Made by a program: the position numbers and the translations under genes
Shown here: piece by piece, positions 1 through 13,010 of the stretch
Layout of the letters: each line of letters starts with the position of its first letter
Numbering within the stretch: position 1 is the stretch's first letter
The notes under the pieces: generated by a model
Seen by the model: the letters and a program-made list of their open reading frames with translations, nothing else
What the model was told of the DNA's origin: nothing
Databases searched by the model: none
Origin: Zonotrichia leucophrys gambelii
Taxonomy: Eukaryota; Chordata; Aves; Passeriformes; Passerellidae
Direction: 5' to 3'
DNA length: 64,000 bases
Assembly: GCF_028769735.1 (NCBI RefSeq)
Contig: NC_088186.1
Coordinates: forward strand, 6,479,001-6,543,000

Positions 1-2361
1 ATCCTAGTTAAATTAGCTCATTTGTCCTTTCAGGGCTGCATTTGCCTCCAGAAAGGCCTCAGAGAGTGGCAGCTGTCCCCAGAAAGAGTTTGCAAAGGTA
101 CTTTGAGACTGGACACTGATTTTTGAGCATCACATTTAGTTCTGTTGAATCTCAGCCTTACAATTCTCCCCTAGATGATTTTGGAGAAGTCACTTCATAG
201 CCCCAGACCTCAGGATGTCTCAGTGAGGCTGATATTTCTAAATTTTGAAAGAGATAATAACAATTCCTGAATATTAACCACTGTGCACCATGGACTCTGA
301 TAAAGACAATTATAGAAATAAACCACTGGTTGATAACCAAATGCAAAAAGAGGAAAAAAGAAGTTATTATTCCCCAGCATTATCTCTGTGCTCTGCACTA
401 GTACATTTTGAGGCAATCTCAGCTGAAAAGATGAAGACATAGCCATCCTTATAAACAAGGATATTTCAGTCAATAGATGGAAAGCTCTAAAGGGTTCCAG
501 CTTTGCTAAAGCTCTGAGAGACTGAAGATTGAAAAAGGTAGGGAGAATTAATTAGACTTCTGATATTATCCTGGTAAATAAAAGTAATAAGCAAATCTCT
601 GAAAAGGAAGACCTGATTCATATTCAAACATTTACAGAATAAACAGCTGCTGATTCTCCTATCTAGCCCAGTCCTTATCCTTTAAGGCTGCAATAAGTGA
701 CCTCTTAATCCCAGGCAAAAGACTGCATGAGCATCTGGAATTGAAAAAGAAAGCATATTTCCTTCACTATTCCAATTTCCACTCAATTTCAGTATAAAGT
801 TGTTTGTGTCTCTTTTTTTTTTTAACATTTTTTTGGTCCCTCCAGCGATGAGCTTTTGATGATGAGATTTTGTGCATCTGAACACTTTGGCAGCTTTTTT
901 TTCCTCCCCCCTTTCTCTAAATAGGAGCACTGCAGTCCTTCAGCTGGGTTATATCTCCATTGTGCTGGCCATGCTCTTAAAGCACTTATAGCAGTAATTT
1001 CTGGGCATGATGGACAGACTCAGCAATAACCTGATCCTGCAATGCACTGAATAAACCCTTTAGCATTTAGCACATGGATGCTAATGTGCTGGGAAGTAAT
1101 TGCTTAGAGGTTCCCAGCTTCAATATAAGAATGCAGGGATTGCATTTATACAGCAGACAGCAGAGGGGAAAAGAATTATTATTGGCCAAAATTCCACTCT
1201 CGCGTTTTTATTAGCACAGCAGGAGAGAGGTGAAGGTAAACTCGAGGTGATCCCAGGTTCCCACATCCCCTGAGCACCAGGGCCTGGGTATGGATGCTTC
1301 AAACGTGGGGAAATTCCACTGATTTCAGACCCATTTACTCTGCTTTTACACCAGCATTCCTGAGAGAAGGGCCTGGCCATTAATATCCTCCTCCACTACA
1401 GTAATGCTGAAACGAGTGAAAGATTAAAAAGCCAGTGCTGGCTTGGCAAAAAAAAAAGTTTTTAAAAAAAAGAGTAGCTTTACAGTAAATACATAAACAT
1501 GCAGGCAGCAATTCCCTGGGTGAGCTCAGCTTTAAAAAACCTCTGTGGAGTTAGGAGGACAATGAACTGTGTAGAAACACCAAAGTTTTGTATTTCCACT
1601 TATGCAAGTAATTACTCCAGCCCTCATCAACATTTCTCTGCCTAAATAGTATTTCTAAATTAAAGATGCCTAAACTTTAAATGAAAACTAATTTAGGTAT
1701 TTATTATTAAAAACTTTTTCCCTGGACACTTTGGACTCCTAAATGATTATTAAACAGTTTTGCTATATTTTTGCCATCACTTTTCCCCTTTCCTAAGCAC
1801 TGCAAATGAGTCCTTAGCAGCACACAGAGTGGGACCACCTTTAGGATACAGAAATGCTGCTTGAAGACAATTTCTTTTTAAAATATTTGATTTTAGAGCT
1901 ACCGAGGAAAAAAAATTATTCAGAGGGCCAAAATAAAAAGAACAGCTTTCCCAATCTATTATTAATACCAATAAATGGGAGCTGGCAGATTTAAAAGCCA
2001 AGATGTAATGCATTTTCCTGGAGCAGTGAGCCTTTAAACAAGTTGGAGTTATTGAGATTGTGCAGTAAAAACTGGTAAAACGAAATATCTTTTCAGATAG
2101 GATAATAAAGATGGGGTATATTAACATCCCCTTCCTGGGAAGCACAGGGACAGAGGTGCCATTGCTGCTGTCCTTTATGGCCTGGGCTGGGGGAGGCTGG
2201 CAGGTGACTGCACAGCTCCATCCTTTAAACTCCATGGGGATTTGGGATGGGAATGAGGGGGAGCCCTGGCCCTGCTCCTGTAGGGTGTCTCAGGAGGTTT
2301 TTTATCCACTGCCTCCAAGTGGGATATTTCCTCTGCCTGGATGGTGGGCTGAGCCCTCTCT
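1..2361. other. single-copy non-coding DNA, no gene seen
   Basis: The stretch is AT-rich and has short open frames only, none with a recognisable domain. A T-run near 811-823 and an A-rich run near 1449-1472 are the only simple-sequence features. No LTR ends, CR1 tail or RNA gene is visible. Conserved regulatory DNA cannot be excluded by eye. Confidence 0.6.
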
Positions 2362-2805
2362 TGATGCCTTAGGATTCTAGTTATATGTTTTTTTTCATAT
2401 ATTTGATTACTGCTGCAGTTCTTTAGTGTATAACTCTAAACTCCACACTCAGTGTGAGCTGCTGCTTCCCCATTTTGGGCAGACACAACAATTCCTCTCC
2501 AGGCCTGGCAATCAAGGACACCTCACTGCCTCAGGGCCCAGAGATGGAAACAAATTGAGTTGGAGGGAGCAAATCTGGGGTAAATGACTTCATTACCTCA
2601 AGCTGTAATTAATTAACCCCCAATATGCAAATGGACCAAACTTATAAAAGTGTGAAACCCGTGACGCATCATCCATTTTTGGGTGTAACCTCTGGAGGGC
2701 TTAATCTGCCTGAAATGTACCTGAAGGCCTTTCAATGAATAGAAATAGTTTTTATTCCTTTAATTTTGCCTGGCCTCTGTTTTTAAGTAGTCCCAAAAGG
2801 CACCA
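2362..2805 (+). mobile_element. solo LTR of an endogenous retrovirus, family C copy 1
   Basis: This 444-bp element begins TGATGCCTTAGG and ends AAAAGGCACCA. It aligns along its whole length with a second copy at 19523-19955, while the flanks of the two copies are unrelated, which fixes the ends. A TATAAAAG box lies at 2643-2650. The polyadenylation site that is AATAAA in copy 2 reads AATGAA here. There is no retroviral coding sequence on either side, so it is a solo LTR left by recombination. No matching target duplication is visible (left flank ends TCTCT, right flank begins CCCTG), so the retroviral class is not fixed. The identification as an LTR is inference from ends, size and promoter-like signals. 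Confidence 0.72.
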
Positions 2806-3086
2806 CCCTGGTGCTTCAGCAGGTTTGCCATGTGGTGTCAGTGCCGGCTGCTCCCTGGAAGGAATGGAGGGAGTGGGAACAAAGGGAAACTGAGGCACAG
2901 GACCACAGCACTGGGGCACAGCAACGACTTTGAATTAAACTCTTGTTAACCCAAAAGCTGCCAGAAGGACCAAGGCTTGAGGAAATCCTGCCAAAGCTGC
3001 CCGAGGAATGGCTGGAGGATGGCAGAAGATGGTGTGGAGGTGGAGATGCCAGTGGTGGGATGGGAAGGGACTGCTGGCAGTGGGAG
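2806..3086. other. non-coding spacer after LTR
   Basis: GC-richer single-copy DNA with no open frame of note and no repeat recognised. Confidence 0.5.
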
Positions 3087-3140
3087 CCCAGCTGTCAGTC
3101 ACAGCCCAGCTGTCAGTCACAGCCCAGCTGTCAGTCACAG
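3087..3140. repeat. 18-bp minisatellite, three exact units
   Basis: Three consecutive identical copies of an 18-bp unit (CCCAGCTGTCAGTCACAG) fill exactly 54 bp. Since 18 is a multiple of three, every frame through it shows a six-residue peptide repeat. The flanks give no sign of a gene, so I read it as a simple minisatellite. Confidence 0.9.
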
Positions 3141-3588
3141 CAGCCTGGCCTGTTTGTCACCCAGCACCTCTGCCCAGTCACACACTGACATGCAAACTCT
3201 CCATTTGCTAACATTCCCAAGTACCTTGGCAGTTTCTTACTCCCAGGTTTGGTAGTTCAAATGTAATTTATCTCTAAGAACATCTTTTATTTTAACTCCT
3301 GCAACCCCCCATGTCTTTTGTGATTCTCACCCCAGTAAAGACTGCTGCAACCCACTTTCCTGCTGGCCTCACCAGGGAACCTAATTCAGATTTGTTATTC
3401 AGCAGAGCACAAACAATCTCTCCTGGCTGAAGTGTCCAGCTGAGAATGACTCTCACCCTCCTTTGGGCATGTATGGACCTGAGATCACCAGGGCAAGGCA
3501 GGTACCAAACTTAAGCAGCTGAAGTTTGGCAAGAAGTGCCCCTGTGCAAGTGAGACCCTGCTCTAAAATGTGACTGCTTGGAGTACTG

Positions 3589-3740
3589 GTGAAAATCCTG
3601 GTGAAAATCCTGATGTGGTTGCACAGGGAGCCTTCCTGCTGGCTCTGAGAAAATCAAATCCATGCCTCTGACTTTAAGGATTTTTTGGATAAATTTCCTC
3701 ATTTATTATTTTTTATTATTATTATTTTTATTTATTTTGG
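3589..3740. repeat. small direct duplication and TTA/ATTT-rich tract
   Basis: A 12-bp direct repeat (GGTGAAAATCCT) occurs twice in succession at about 3589-3613. It is followed at 3701-3740 by an imperfect ATT/ATTT microsatellite. Nothing else is recognised between the minisatellite and the next LTR. Confidence 0.6.
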
Positions 3741-3793
3741 TATCCTTTATGAAGTGGTGTCCTGCTGCAAGCTTCTGTTCTGGTTTCACCTCC

Positions 3794-4384
3794 TGTGAAA
3801 AACGCCAATCACTTGTTTTTAAAATTTTAAAAGTTTAATAGTAATAAAATGGTTATAAAAATAGTAATACAATTAGAGTAATAATAATTTGGACAAATTG
3901 AATTAGGACAATATGAGACAATAGAGAGAAAGAGTTATGGACAGTCTGGGTACCTTTTTCCGGACAGCACAAGCCCGAAAAAGGACCCACGTTAACAGAG
4001 GATTAACCCTTAAAAACAGTAGCCTGTTGCACATTCATACACTTCATACATGATGCATAAATTCCATTCACACAGGATTCTTTCTGGTCAGTGTCAACTT
4101 CTTCCTTCTAATCCTAACAGTGCCTTCAAGGTGGGAAGAAGTTCATTTCTTCTGATAAGAGGGCAATAAATTCTTTTTCTCTGAAAGATTTGGGTGTCCT
4201 GTGGCTGCTATCTGGTGTGAGTGCCTCATTCCTTTCTTAAAAAAAATATCCCACATACATAGTTCTTATTTTAACTATAAAAGTTACCTTTTAATTACTA
4301 GGCTACATTTATTATTAAAATGTTAATACATCGAAATACATATGTAAATATCTGTGTAGAGCCATATAATATGCATTTTTCACA
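3794..4384 (-). mobile_element. solo LTR, ERVL-like, with perfect 5-bp target duplication
   Basis: The element runs from TGTGAAAAACGCC to GCATTTTTCACA, so its two ends are perfect 9-bp inverted repeats (TGTGAAAAA). It is flanked by a perfect 5-bp duplication CCTCC (3789-3793 and 4385-4389), which establishes the 591-bp unit. A 5-bp duplication is typical of ERVL-type integration. From memory this is an abundant passerine LTR. On the minus strand an ATTAAA signal lies near the 3' end, so the sense strand is probably minus. No internal retroviral sequence is present. Confidence 0.88.
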
Positions 4385-4389
4385 CCTCC

Positions 4390-7300
4390 CCCTGGGGCAG
4401 ATGCAGCCCCACTGCACTTGGTGGTGCTGGAGCCAGAGGGTCAGCTCAGCTCCTCCAGCTGCATCCAGGATGTGGAGTTTGCCACGAGCATCCTCCCTCT
4501 GCCTCCCGAGCTGCTCAGCTGCATGTTAAGAGCAAAACCAGCAATAATACATCTGTAACTGCTTGGGGAAAGAGCGTTTTAAAGGTAAAGAAAGAGATTT
4601 AAGGAAGCTGGGAAAAAAAATGAGCAGAGATAAGGCTGAGACAGTGCCAAAGAGATGGAATATACATCTCAGAGAAAATCTAAAAGCAGATCATTACCCA
4701 AAAAATACTAGCTGTAAGCAACGGTTTGTAGTGCAGAAGGAATATTTACCCACCAAGCTTTTGCTAGTCTATTTCTTTCTTTTTCTTCCACGCAGGAATA
4801 TTTATTCAGAGGATGGAGGTGGGGGTTTGGAGGTGGCTGGGTCTGGTGTTTGATCCTAATCCTGCCCCTGCTCTGGGGGGAATTAACGCAGGGGATAACC
4901 CTGGCTCATTAACCCCTCTGTGCCCGGGGACTGGGGCTGCTCTGCTGGGAGCTGCACATCCCCCAGGCAGGCAGTGCTGGAGCCAAAGGGTCTGTGCACA
5001 CATGGGAAATCATTTGGATTACCAAAGATCAGCTGTTTGGGGTCACACTCAAAGAAAGTCTCTTTGAGCATCCCCTCCCTAACAGTGGGTGCTTTGAGCA
5101 GGGTGTTTACAGAGTGCTCCCACTACTGCCTCAGCCCCTCTTTGACCCAGAAAAGGGATTTTGTGTTAAAAAGCAAGAGATGGGCTGTGAATTTCAATTC
5201 CGTGGCATCTTTTCTTTTGCAGTTGGCATGCCTTATTCCTGTTTAGTTTAGCTCACTTTCAAGCAGATTAAACTAAACTGGTACACAGCACTCTTATTAT
5301 AGGATAAGTGCTCACAGAGAGAGAGCTGTTCAGGAATAATTATTCTGATTTAAACATTTCTGAATAATTCTATGCAAAGGCAAGTCCTGAACAGAGAGAC
5401 AGTGGGTGGATGTGACATACAGATGGGGGAGCACAAGGAGCTGCAATCCAGTGTTCGTGCTGGAGTCCGTCTTCCAAATGTTAGCACATCCAGAAACCCT
5501 CCAGGTGATCAATATATCCAGTGAAAACTGAGGTGATCGTGGTGAATTCTCACCATTCAATATGCCCAGCTCACTCCTCCTGAACGAGGCAGCACAGTGC
5601 AAATACTCCCCTAAAATAATTTAGCAAATAGCCTTGAATAAAAAGCACAATCCAGAGAAATCTGCTTATGGACAATTTGCAAACAGAAAGAAGGAGCAGC
5701 ATTCTTTTAATGAGTGATCCATTATGAATTATTCACACAGCTCTAATTAACATTAAGATTCCTAATTTCTCCAGGAAGCCTTATTGAAAGGATACTTTAT
5801 GAATCCTTTGCATTTTCCACCTCCTCTGAGCTCTTCCAGACATTCAGGAAGAAACCCCCACCAGCCTCCTCTGGAAGCGGCTTCATTTGGCAGGGGATGA
5901 AATGAAGACACAGCAAATAATTTGGTGTTTTTCACCTTCCACTCCTTCATAGCACAGTGCGTATCAGCCTCTGCCACTGCTGTTTGTGATAATTTGGGCA
6001 GTTTTTACACTGATGCAAAACAGCTCTGCAGGTGAGTGAAAGTGGTGATTTAGAATATGCTCGAGTGTCACAGGGACATGAGATTTGTCCTTCATATCTT
6101 GTTTGGTGGTGGATTTCTTTAGCTGTAATTGCAAAATGACAACTGTAATGCCCAAAGTCCAAATTTTCTATGATATTTTGGTGCTGAAAACCACAAAATA
6201 TGTGCCCAAATGGCCATGGTAACATAATACACTAATAGAGGTGAAAATAACTTCAAGGGAAAATAGAATTTTTCTAATTTTTATATATACAAAACAAGTG
6301 CATCCACCTATATTCTTTTACCACTGCTTTCCTGCAAACACAGAGGTCTCAGTGTGTAACAAATCCTCTCTTTTTGCAAATATTTAGCTAAAGCAGTGAT
6401 ACCTCTTTAGTGACAGTATTCCCAACAATGGGAGCTGCATATTTTTGGTCTGGAATTACAGTGAGAATTATGAGTCAGCATTATCCACTTATTATGGTGG
6501 GAGGAGGCTCCTACATTGCTATTTGAGCACGAAGATTTACACCACAGCCAAAATCAAATATGTAGAAGAACACTGAGGTTAAAGACAGCCTTAATTCTGC
6601 CTTTATGGAAATTAAATGTTAGGGGTTTTCATTACAGACGAGCTGGGCTAAAAATGAATCCTCATTAACAGAATGCTGTGATCTACGGTTACATCTTCCT
6701 TGTTGGCCAGAATGCGCCGTCTCTGAATTTAGCTCAACAATTTCAGATGGCATTTTCCTGCTCCCTCCTCCTCCTCCTTCACAGTTCAAGAATAGGAATA
6801 GCTCTTGCAGAAGGACAGAAGTTGTTTTTCATTAAAGTATCATGGTTTAGGGAAAAAGCCCAGCCTGATTCATCTCCTCTCCCTGCGTGCCATGAAACAC
6901 GCTCAGCGTGCAGCAGCTCAGGTGCCTCGCAGGTGACATCCTCACCATCCTCACAATCAAGTTTCCTGCTTCCCCCAGCTCCCCAGCACATCCCTCCTGC
7001 CTTCTCATTTCCAAATCAAACACATCTTTATTAACCTCTGACTTCCCAGAGCGAAGCCCGAGCTTTCCCTGGGGAAATCAAAATCAAAGCCATGCTGTTA
7101 TTGAAGAAATGTGTACAGCTGGTTAAAACAAAGGCACAATCTTGGAGAAAAGCAAGGAGAAAAGGTCAGAAGACTTTAAAACCTGAGTGTGCACAGAGTC
7201 ACAGTGTGCCTGAGTAACAGCATTGTTACACACAACTACCTGACAGGGAAGGGGAGGTGATTAATTCTGTGAGATGGGATCGAGCCTGGAGGTTATGATT

Positions 7301-10300
7301 TGTAGGATCAAACACCTATCCATGTCATACTTTATTTGAGAACAATGTTTTTTTATCTCCTGGCAAATCTGGGGCTCTATCCTTGCTGGGGACTTTCAGC
7401 ACAGTTGTGATGCAGCTGCATGAACGGTACCAATTAAGAAACAAAAGACTTCCCAGAAGAGACAGCATTTAGAGACCCAAAACAATTCAGGAAGAAATCT
7501 TTTCCCTGGGCTACTAAGGCAGAGCCATCAGGAGATTTCATTCCAGCCTTACCTGGAAATTGAAATTATACAGAATCACTGTTCTTCCCCCCAGACTTAG
7601 AAACTAAGTCCAAGGACAGAATGTAGCTGTCAAGGATGGCAACTTTTTCATGTTGTCATCATCTTCATGGGTACTTGGTAGCATGTAGAAAATTCAGGCA
7701 AGGCACTGGCTGTGCAGCCACTGCTGCCTTTTCATCATGCTGGGATTTTTAGGTGGATGTGGAGAGGCTCCATCCCTCACTCGTAGCACATCTGTTACAG
7801 TCCAGTTTTTGATTGACAATGCCCCTACCAGAATCAAGGTGTAAATGAGACCATATGGCAAAGTCAATAGTATTTTTTTGTGGATTATGGCACCCCCTCA
7901 GCTGTCTCCCATGTGATTGCTCTTCAAGGAGTAGTGGGCTTCTGTGGTTGTAGCTTCTTGATGCAGCTTTTGCTGTAATGGGCAGAACTCCTTCAAAACA
8001 ATATTTAAGGCATGAACCATTTCAGTCCCTGACAAAGTGATTGTAACAAGGAAGACAAGCATGAATTCAACATCTTAACTTCAGAACCCATCAGCATTTC
8101 CAGCTGGGCAAGCCTTTATTGCTCACTGTGGGACCAAAAACCACCGGGCTCAGGTCAGTGCACAGAGGCAGATGTTTTTTATAGCACTGGAGTCCTTTGA
8201 ATTCCTTCCCATTTTGCTGGGATATTCCAGCAGGCAACTGGGAGCACTGGTGTGTCTGCTGCCATATCCCCTCTTGCCGTGATTCCACAGGGAGGGACAG
8301 CTGACAGGAGCTGGGCTCTGAGGGGCTGTCACCCACAGCAACCCCAGGACTGGCTCTGGATGGATGTGGATGAGTGTGCAGAAGTGCCCAGTGAGGACAG
8401 ACCCCTCTGGGACAGCGTTGCTCCTGCCCAGCACTCAGATCCCAACAGGACCCAATGTCTCCCTGCTCAGAGGCTGCAGGCAGCGCTGCAGTGGCACAGT
8501 CCCAGTGTTCCCATATCCCTGTGCCTGTCACTGTGATCTGCCTTACAAGTAAAAGGGAGAAAATCTCCCCTGGCTCCCCCTGCCCAGCTCCCCAACAGGT
8601 GTGTGCCCTGCACTGCCTGGCTGAGCCCTGGCTGAGCTCTGCTCCTGGCTGGACTGCCGTGGTAAATCAGGATTAAACTACAGTCTCTGCTGCATCATAA
8701 AACCTTTAGCTCTTTAGCACCAGTGGAGAGGCAATACCACTCTGAGCCTCATCAGGAATGGTTTCCTCTTACAGATGTTCACTGACCGTAACTCCCCACA
8801 GCCTCTTCCCTGCCCGGCTCGCTGCAGACAGCCAGCGCTGCCCTCCGAGGACAAGTGATGCTGGAATGAAGAGATTGGGTTCTTTCTTTCCCTTTTTAAA
8901 TAAAATAGACAACAGTCCATAAATCCAGTCCTCCTGCCTGATCATTGCTCCCCTCTGTTTCCCTCTGGCATTGTCAGAAAGTGGTTCTTGGAACAACCTC
9001 TTAAAAATGTATCGGCGAGGAGAAGGGAAATTGTTCTCAGTGACAACAGTGCTGTACACATATTTGTATATTTATTCTGGAGATCAAATTGATAACAACA
9101 GGTCCCTTCGTGGCTGCTGATTTATCTGCTGAGCAGGTATCTGTGCCTTATGCAGCGCAGGGCCATAACTGTCATGGCTGATACAGGGATAAGATGAATA
9201 ACCTCTACAGATTTCAGGTACAAGTAGGAAAATGTAATCATAACTCACTTTAGAACCAAGTGATACATATTTATACTTTGCCTATCACAGGCTAGCAAGC
9301 CTTTCCCTTTTATTTTGCATTCATGGACCTGTGATGCACATCAATCTTTTTTTCAGTTTGTTAATATTGTTGTCACTCAACTGAAATTTATTATCACATG
9401 ACTTATGATTGGGAGACAGTTTCATCTGGGGAATATTCACTTAATTTTCCATATTCAAATTTCCTCTCCTGGCTTGACTCTGCAGCACAGAGACCGAGAC
9501 TTTGGTCGGTTCTAACCTATTCTCCCAAACTAGCAGCAGTAAATGTCACAATATTTATAAACTGAGAAAGAGCAGAAGTCAAACTAGCAAAATAACACGG
9601 ATATAAAATCCTAATCAGCCTCAGATGCTGTAATGAATGGGCTCAAATGCCTGTGGGCTGATTTCTCTTGGGAAACCTGGCCTTGAAGGACCCTGTTTGG
9701 GTCATGATTTGCTTCCTCATGGTAAAAACAAACTATTAAGTGCAGCAGCCCTGTGCTAAGGCCATTAGAAAAGCAGCTTTGCCTACTTTGGGCAATTTTT
9801 TAGCACTTTAAATGCCTCTTGCACTCCCAGTCTCTTCAGGTTTCCTCTGGATTTGATGCCTGAGTGCAGCAGCAGTGGGACAGCATGGGGACACCCCTCT
9901 GTCACCATGGCCAAGCTGGCAGGGCTGGGCTCTCTGCACCCTCCTGATTTTGGGGATGGGGTGACCCTGGGCAGAGCAGGGTGGGTTCACCAGGGCAGAC
10001 CTGGCTGCTGCAGGGAAGTCTCCCCTGCCAAACTTCACCGAGGGAAGAATTAAACTTTTCTTTCTTTCAATCTTTTTTTAGAGGTCATAAATATTTATGA
10101 GGAGCCTGTCAGTCATCTTTAGGGTTTCTGACTGAGTGTGTCACAAGAGAAGGGCTTTTATGATGATTTACAGTAAATTGCAGTAAATTGCTTTCCTGCC
10201 AGGGAGCACAGAGGAGTTGCACCATGCCAGGGGATGCAGGTGAGGTCTCCAGGATGGCAGGGATGCTCTGGGGTGAGCTGCTCCCTGCCTGGGGGACTCT

Positions 10301-10523
10301 GTGGAGCCTGGGCACTTCTCAGGTGTCACTTCAATCCTCATGGCTGGGAGAACCTCCCTCTTCTTGGGCAGAAATCACAGCAGATATTCCTGATCTGGCA
10401 GGTCAATCACTTTCCTGGATTCCTCCACATTCCCTGCACACAGAGCTGCACACCTACAGCAGGGCTTGTTCCAGAGCTCAGGTGTCACACACAGATCTCC
10501 AACCCTCCTTTGGCTGCATCCCA
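4390..10523. other. 6-kb single-copy non-coding stretch
   Basis: Short open frames occur on all strands with no domain, no codon-like pattern and no consistent splice context. No young transposable element was recognised. A 10-bp-stem inverted repeat at 5241-5278 is listed separately. Parts near 5640-5760 and 6360-6680 look like slowly evolving AT-rich DNA, but this is impression only. Confidence 0.55.
5241..5278. repeat. inverted repeat, 10-bp perfect stem
   Basis: GTTTAGTTTA at 5241-5250 is the exact reverse complement of TAAACTAAAC at 5269-5278, with an 18-base spacer. The stem is AT-rich and short, and it may be chance. Confidence 0.6.
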
Positions 10524-10922
10524 CAGGAATGTGACGGTGCTCACAGGGGTCTTATTTTGCGGGAAGAGACGAGGATCTGACTCCATGTTTCAGAAGGCTT
10601 GATTTATTATTTTATGATATATATTACATTAAAACTATACTAAAAGAATAGAAGAAAAGGTTCTCCTCAGAAGGCTAGCTAAACTAAGAATAGAAAGGAA
10701 TGATAACAAAGGTTCTGTCCCAGACTCTCTGCCTGAGCCAGCTGACTGTGATTGGCCATTAATTAGGAACAACCACATGAGACCAACCTCAGATGCACCT
10801 GTTGCATTCCACAGCAGCAGATAATCATTGTTTACATTTTGTTCCTGAGGCCTCCCAGCTTCTCAGGAGGAAAAAAATTCTAAGGAAAGGAATTTCATGA
10901 AAAGATGTCTGCGGCACAGGAA
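10524..10922. repeat. 6-bp target-site duplication CAGGAA around LTR
   Basis: CAGGAA at 10524-10529 and again at 10917-10922 directly border the LTR on both sides. The copies are identical. Confidence 0.9.
10530..10916 (-). mobile_element. solo LTR, family B copy 1, ERVK-like
   Basis: This 387-bp element aligns with four other copies in the window. On the plus strand it runs from TGTGACGGTGCTCAC to GATGTCTGCGGCA. The polyadenylation-type AATAAA and the GGCCAAT motif lie on the minus strand, so it is inserted in minus orientation. A perfect 6-bp duplication flanks it. Six-bp duplications are usual for beta/alpha-like (ERVK) integrases. No proviral interior remains. From memory this is one of the commonest passerine LTR families. 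Confidence 0.9.
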
Positions 10923-11191
10923 GCATTCACAGGTTCTCACACCAGCAGTGGCTCCCACTCCCACAGGAAGAAGCCCTGCAGGATGGGGGTTATTCCTGCA
11001 AAGATGAGCCCAAGAGTTGCATAAATAATTTATTTATTTATGGATTTTTGGCCCTTCAAAGGATGGGGAAGTGGGTCTGGCATATCAATGTCACAGCAAG
11101 TGTTTAAGAGTCACTTTCTGCACACAAAAGCAAATCAAGACAAAGCCGGGAGTGTTTGTTGCAGGTGTTTGAAGGAGACAGAGACTTCTGT

Positions 11192-11310
11192 AGAGTCACA
11201 AAATAATGGCATGGACCTTAAAGATCCCATGACAACCCTCTCTAGTAATGAAAGGCCCTCTGTCCCACAAGCCACATCCCTGCTGTCCCAAAGCCTAACC
11301 TGCTCTTTCT
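11192..11310 (-). mobile_element. degenerate CR1 LINE 3' fragment
   Basis: GAGTCACAAAATAATGG, then GGACCTTAAAGATC and CCAACCC-like bases match, in order, the reverse complement of a CR1 3' end (AGAATCACAGAATGG ... GGGACCTTAAAGATCAT). The fragment is diverged and breaks up after about 120 bases. The orientation is minus, with the tail at the left. The match is from memory of the CR1 consensus. Confidence 0.55.
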
Positions 11311-12399
11311 CGCTGTCTCTCAACAACTCAGTCCCGGTCAGTTAAAAACAAATAAAAATGTCAAATACAATATTTTGTAAACATGCCCCAATTTAATCTG
11401 ATTTTGCTGCTCATTATTAGGACTACAAAAGACTAAGGGAAAAACTGATGGCACCCCAAGACTGGAGCAAATCCTCCATGGATCCCAGCACTTTTACATG
11501 GAGCATTACCATTCCCACTCCAGAGCCATGCTTTTATTCTTGGCTGATTCCATCACTTTATATTTCACTCATTAAAGTGGGGGAAGAATGTCAAGTTCAC
11601 ATTTTGCCCAACAAGTAAGAACTGTGAAGGTGGGAACCGCTTTTGCATTAATTGAATCAAGGATGACAGTGCAAGCAGCTTCAAGCCCCATAAATCTAGA
11701 CAGGCTCCTGTCAGATAAAGTATCAATGTGCTTTATCAAACTTTGCCCATAGATTTATAGAGTGCTCAGGCCACAGATCTGTAGCTCCTCAATGTAATCA
11801 CTTCAGCATTTTCTAGCTATGGTAGCCAAGCTCCATGTGAAATAATGGAATTTATTGACAGAGAAGCAGGCACTGCAATTTTGCTGTTGTTTAGAAAAAT
11901 TGCCCATCAATGAGGTGCCGGTGGAGAAAGACAAAAGATATTACAGTGAGATGACTATCTCCTGACTCCTGCTGAATGGGTAGATGAGCCATTAGCTTCC
12001 AAGGAGGGAAAGGAGTGGCCACTCTTCCAGACAACTGCTCTGGCTTGTACTCAGAAATTGTGCTGCTCCAAGATGATAAAAAAAAAAACCTAAATAAAAT
12101 CAAACCCCAAACTCCAGACTTGTTCCACTCTGCTGAATTGCTTCAGTCACGGGTTGCAAGTCAGAAGTCTGGGTTTTGTCAGGGTTGTTTTGGCTCAGCT
12201 ATCACAATATTTAACCTTGTAATTACACAGGTTTGTCTTTGCACAATTCCTGTTCACATTTCACTGTCTATTAAAATGTGTAACTACCATTGAGCTGTGT
12301 ATCATCTTCCTCACAGCATTAGAGGGGACAGAGTGTGTGAATTCAGGAAGGGCTGTTGAAATGAGGCTGAGCATAATCTCTTTTTTTTTTCTCTGCTCT

Positions 12400-12422
12400 A
12401 AGTCCTCTGACTTAGAGGACTT
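12400..12422. repeat. short perfect hairpin, 9-bp stem
   Basis: AAGTCCTCT (12400-12408) and AGAGGACTT (12414-12422) pair perfectly around a 5-base loop. It follows a T-run. No T-run follows on the right side, so it is not a terminator-like arrangement and is probably incidental. Confidence 0.65.
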
Positions 12423-13010
12423 GGTTTAAGGAAGGAAACGGAGGAGTCTTGCCAGGAATTCTTAAAGAAGAGAGTTTATAATTACCTCAGGTAGTGGGAA
12501 TGCATGTTCACGTGGGCATCAATTTATAATGCACCGTGCTCTTGAAGCATCCTTTTCAGAGAGGGCTGCAGGAGCTGGCACATGGTCCAATGCTCTGGGA
12601 GCAGCGTTTTGGGATCTTGCTGTGCTGAAGGTGACTGTAGGACAGGGCTGCCAATGCTTCTCCAGATCACCTTGATTCCAGCAATTAGCATGACCTCCCT
12701 CTGTGGTGACTGTCCTCCAAGAGTGCTCAAACTGTCTTGCAATCTTCCCTTAAAGAATTTCCATTTTCCACCTGTCAACACCTGAGAGTGTTTTATGATT
12801 GAGTGATGGCTGCTTCCCAAGCCAGGGGAAGGGCCCCCCAAGAACACACCTGTGCTGCTGCTGAAAAGCCCTGATCATGTCACCAGCACATAATGATGCA
12901 GCTTGTCTCCCCTTGGGTTCTATTAATCCTGCTTCCCCAGCATCCTCTGATGCCTCTTCTTGCTCCAATTGCTGGTGCAAACTGCTCAGAGAGGCTCTGC
13001 TGCTGGATGG

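Larger units (their letters stand above)
10923..13010. other. non-coding DNA with one CR1 fragment
   Basis: Apart from the CR1 fragment near 11.2 kb and a small hairpin at 12.4 kb, this is single-copy DNA. The AT-rich part at about 11540-11900 has several GATA- and TAAT-type motifs and could be regulatory, but I cannot test this. No exon is seen. Confidence 0.5.

Noticed and set aside
3087..3140. Regular direct repeats considered as a CRISPR array
   Set aside because: Units are contiguous with no spacers and the DNA is vertebrate.
7600..8040. Possible decayed processed sequence on the minus strand
   Set aside because: Short peptide-like stretches could be read but no family was recognised and several stops and frame changes are needed.
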